Source: Erysipelotrichaceae bacterium | GTDB taxonomy: Bacteria; Bacillota_I; Bacilli_A; Erysipelotrichales; Erysipelotrichaceae | Assembly (NCBI GenBank): GCA_017432005.1 | Contig: JAFRKA010000021.1 | Span: forward strand, 1 to 64,000 | Direction: 5' to 3' | DNA: 64,000 bases | In this document: piece after piece, positions 61,940 to 64,000 of the stretch | Layout: every line of letters starts with the position of its first letter | Numbering within the stretch: position 1 is the stretch's first letter | The notes under the pieces: generated by a model | What the model was told of the DNA's origin: nothing | The model's database searches: none | The model's input: the letters and a program-made list of their open reading frames with translations, nothing else | Translations under genes and position numbers: made by a program

Positions 61940-62369
61940 ATCCGATCCCTTTTACATTCATCAGATCTTCAAGTGAAAGAAAAGAACCGTTCTGATCCCG
62001 ATAATCAATGATCTTCTGCGCTGTAGACTTTCCTATACCCGGTAAAGATATGAGTTCATCGATACCGGCACTGTTTATTGAGATAAGCTTGTTACTGCTT
62101 TTTTCCGGAATGATTATCAGTTGTTTATTATACAGGACTGCCTGTAATGATATATCATCAGTCATCGCATCTTCATCAGGAACTGCTTTACTTAAAAGAT
62201 CATTATATGTAGAACCGATAGGAAGTTCATAGACACCAGGATTGCGTACATGTCCTCTGATCTCCACGGTGATCTGTTTGTTTTCTTCCGGTAATGATCT
62301 GTCTACTTTAACGGTAGTAAGAATTGTTCCAGTGACTATGAACAGGATAAATATCAGTCGCCAATACAT
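61899..62369 (-). CDS. comEA: Competence DNA receptor ComEA
   Basis: 156-aa protein. An N-terminal membrane helix (about 3-20) is followed by an SLBB-like segment (VEIRGHVRNPGVYELPIGST) and a C-terminal helix-hairpin-helix DNA-binding domain (INSAGIDELISLPGIGKST, LMNVKGIGYAKF). It binds incoming DNA and hands it to ComEC. Its ATG lies inside the last codons of the upstream surface-protein gene, with a 16-nt overlap and no clear Shine-Dalgarno, so it probably depends on reinitiation. Confidence 0.94.
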   Translation of the reverse strand: MYWRLIFILFIVTGTILTTVKVDRSLPEENKQITVEIRGHVRNPGVYELPIGSTYNDLLSKAVPDEDAMTDDISLQAVLYNKQLIIIPEKSSNKLISINSAGIDELISLPGIGKSTAQKIIDYRDQNGSFLSLEDLMNVKGIGYAKFSRIKEYISL

Positions 62370-64000
62370 GTTTTTGGAATCTTTCTTCTGTTTGCCGGGA
62401 TAATTTCAAATGAATTTACTCTGCTGCATCTGAAAATCAGTTCTGAATATGATATATCCGGTCTCACATCGAACTCGGCTTCATCAATATGGTATCCTTC
62501 CGGTGCTTCGATCTCTTCCAGTGAAACGACCGAATCATATGGAAGATCTTCCAGAATAAACCCTCCTTCGATCACATCGACATAGTGTCTGTAGATCTTA
62601 TCATTATTGCATTCTGCATCATCGCTCTGATAATAGTAATATCTTCCCGGTTTGAGATCTCTCTTGATAAAGAAGTCACTTTCCATTTCATAACGTTCAG
62701 TATTCTTGCTGTTTTCCGGTGTTATGTAAATGTACTTTCTGCCATTCTTTCTTCTGACGTTGAAAGCACCAGTCACAAATTCCATTTCTTTTTCTTCTCC
62801 ATCTTCCTGATAGATCATTCTGAACCTGGCTCCGTTTAGGTTTATCGTATGATCCGGATCATTCTTGACCAGACGGAACGTGTATTCTCTTTTGCTGTTG
62901 ATGAATGTATTCAAATCATTTTCATCTCTTTCTGAAGCATCGATCAGCTGACAGGGATTTCCTGAATATTCGTATCCTTTCTGAGGTTCGCTTTCGCAAA
63001 GCAGATACATATGATCTTTTGCGACATTTTCGATCATGTTGATAAGATCAGAACCTGTACTTAATTGCGAATGCATCTTTACTTTGATCTTGCGATATTC
63101 TCCCAGCGTAAGATCTGGATCATCCATCACATAAACACGTCCTTTTCTCAGAGAAACGTCATTATATCTGATCTCAAACGGGAAATAGCCCGTTTCGTCA
63201 GTCTTCATATAGAGACCGTCAAGATATTCTGAATATCGTTCAGAAACGCTGATACTGATTTTATCAGGATCATAATTCGGATAATCATCGATGATCATCT
63301 GAAACAGATTGATCCTTTTGTTTATCTGCATCATATACAGAGTCTCGTTCGGACCGTAACTGTTAAGATCATAAAGAATGAATTCGGCACCCGAAATCGG
63401 CCGTCCTTCTGTATCAGTTTTCTTAAGCTTTATGGTTATCTCATCCGTTACGGGTCTGATATTTATCCTGCGATCGGCGATCTGCTCATAGTTTCCTTCA
63501 TATGAATAAAGATCCTGTGATCCTTCAGAACAGTACAGATAAGATCCGTTTATACTTCTGACTTTTGATTTCAGTTCGATGATATGAGTATCAGAACCTT
63601 CATTTATGGTGTAATCCAGTCCGTTTTCATCTTTGCTGATTATCTCGATACCCTCACAGCTGATCTCAAAGCTGTTCAGATCGTTTATATCCAGATGATT
63701 AATCTTTCCTTTAATACCGTCATAATTCAACTCCTGAGTCTCGATCTCTGATGAAAATGATGCGATGACTTCTTTTATCCCTTCTTCATCAAAATCGGCA
63801 GCAGTCTTACCGCTGAAAGAATAGCGTTTATGGAATATAGTATCCCAGATCATCAGCTGAGCACAGATGTAGTGTTCATCGTCATTAAAATATTCATAAG
63901 CTCTGACGATTTTACAGACATCTTCATTGTCATAAACCTGCTTATAGTAATCATAATCAAAACGGTTGTAGTTCACATTCGGTTCCATACAGAAACCGAC
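62354..64000 (-). CDS. Thioester-domain/SpaA-type surface protein, N-terminus off the window
   Basis: Partial gene; the frame stays open to the window edge, so the ATG at 63988 need not be the start. Just before it the edge reads GFC-MEP, a cysteine placed as in thioester adhesin domains (TED/TQXA), and ICAQLMIW at about visible residues 41-48 matches the partner AQxxIW motif. Two SpaA/Cna-B-like domains follow: IKLKKTDTEGRPISGAEF near 185-202, and one ending GGFILEDLPYDS...EEIEAPEGY. The C-terminus is NRRKIPKTCIGD, resembling a sortase IPKTG motif but with Cys in place of Gly and no membrane helix or basic tail. Probably a covalent host- or surface-binding adhesin. Confidence 0.75.
   Translation of the reverse strand, partial: VGFCMEPNVNYNRFDYDYYKQVYDNEDVCKIVRAYEYFNDDEHYICAQLMIWDTIFHKRYSFSGKTAADFDEEGIKEVIASFSSEIETQELNYDGIKGKINHLDINDLNSFEISCEGIEIISKDENGLDYTINEGSDTHIIELKSKVRSINGSYLYCSEGSQDLYSYEGNYEQIADRRINIRPVTDEITIKLKKTDTEGRPISGAEFILYDLNSYGPNETLYMMQINKRINLFQMIIDDYPNYDPDKISISVSERYSEYLDGLYMKTDETGYFPFEIRYNDVSLRKGRVYVMDDPDLTLGEYRKIKVKMHSQLSTGSDLINMIENVAKDHMYLLCESEPQKGYEYSGNPCQLIDASERDENDLNTFINSKREYTFRLVKNDPDHTINLNGARFRMIYQEDGEEKEMEFVTGAFNVRRKNGRKYIYITPENSKNTERYEMESDFFIKRDLKPGRYYYYQSDDAECNNDKIYRHYVDVIEGGFILEDLPYDSVVSLEEIEAPEGYHIDEAEFDVRPDISYSELIFRCSRVNSFEIIPANRRKIPKTCIGD

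Noticed and set aside
1..64000. CRISPR array, toxin-antitoxin pair or defence island
   Set aside because: No regularly spaced repeats and no cas, restriction, toxin or phage-defence gene was recognised; the content is housekeeping almost throughout.

Overview
This window is a chromosomal segment from a low-GC Gram-positive bacterium. It encodes RNase Y with YmdB, the SUF order C-D-S-U-B, PrpC/PrkC with PASTA repeats, PrsA-like foldases, HU, a ylxM-ftsY-smc cluster and comEA-comEC-holA. The best fit is Bacillota near the Erysipelotrichia/Mollicutes boundary, supported by the mycoplasma-sized SMC (980 aa). The taxonomic call is inference from gene content. I see no insertion sequence, prophage, CRISPR array, rRNA operon or plasmid feature. 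Gene density is very high, with no unexplained gap above 300 bases.

Layout, left to right: rny-ymdB (+); two PrsA-like foldases and a HIT protein (-); sufCDSUB (+); priA-rsmB-rlmN and prpC-prkC-rpe (+); rpmB (-); ftsA-ftsZ-PHP phosphatase (+); a CNNM/CBS membrane protein; rsmE-mtaB-Mur-ligase-like-deoC; rpsU; a PfkB kinase; phoH; rdgB-DUF1461-trmL-phosphodiesterase; infC-rpmI-rplT with an attenuator leader; tRNA-Glu(CTC); hypB-(950-aa Fe-S flavoprotein)-hypA (-); gltX (-); a TSCPD protein; lspA-rluD-rhomboid-dCMP deaminase (+); a DUF5662 protein (-); nusB-xseA-xseB-ispA-(DXS-like)-recN-xerD-deoxyribosyltransferase (+); HU (-); smc-ftsY-ylxM-ackA-nrnA (-); and, cut by the right edge, a thioester/SpaA-type surface protein followed by comEA-comEC-holA-sdaA-U32 (-).

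Most genes are housekeeping, but three signals stand out. First, ten transcription units on both strands have a TATAAT-like -10 box 6-8 nt before the start codon and no Shine-Dalgarno. This is the geometry of leaderless mRNAs, whereas other units carry ordinary leaders with GGAGG-type sites. Second, infC itself appears to start at AUA. Third, three proteins sitting in or near conserved housekeeping contexts have lost the residues that define catalysis or nucleotide binding: a DXS homologue next to ispA, a MurE-like Mur ligase and an FtsA. They look like pseudoenzymes or repurposed proteins. Also of note are a surface adhesin whose end (IPKTC) overlaps the comEA start, and a HypA/HypB pair flanking a large iron-sulfur flavoprotein with no other hydrogenase gene in view.

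Many genes overlap by 1-20 nt and several terminator hairpins contain the stop codon of the gene they end, consistent with strong compaction. GATC is clearly over-represented in the stretch I counted by hand.
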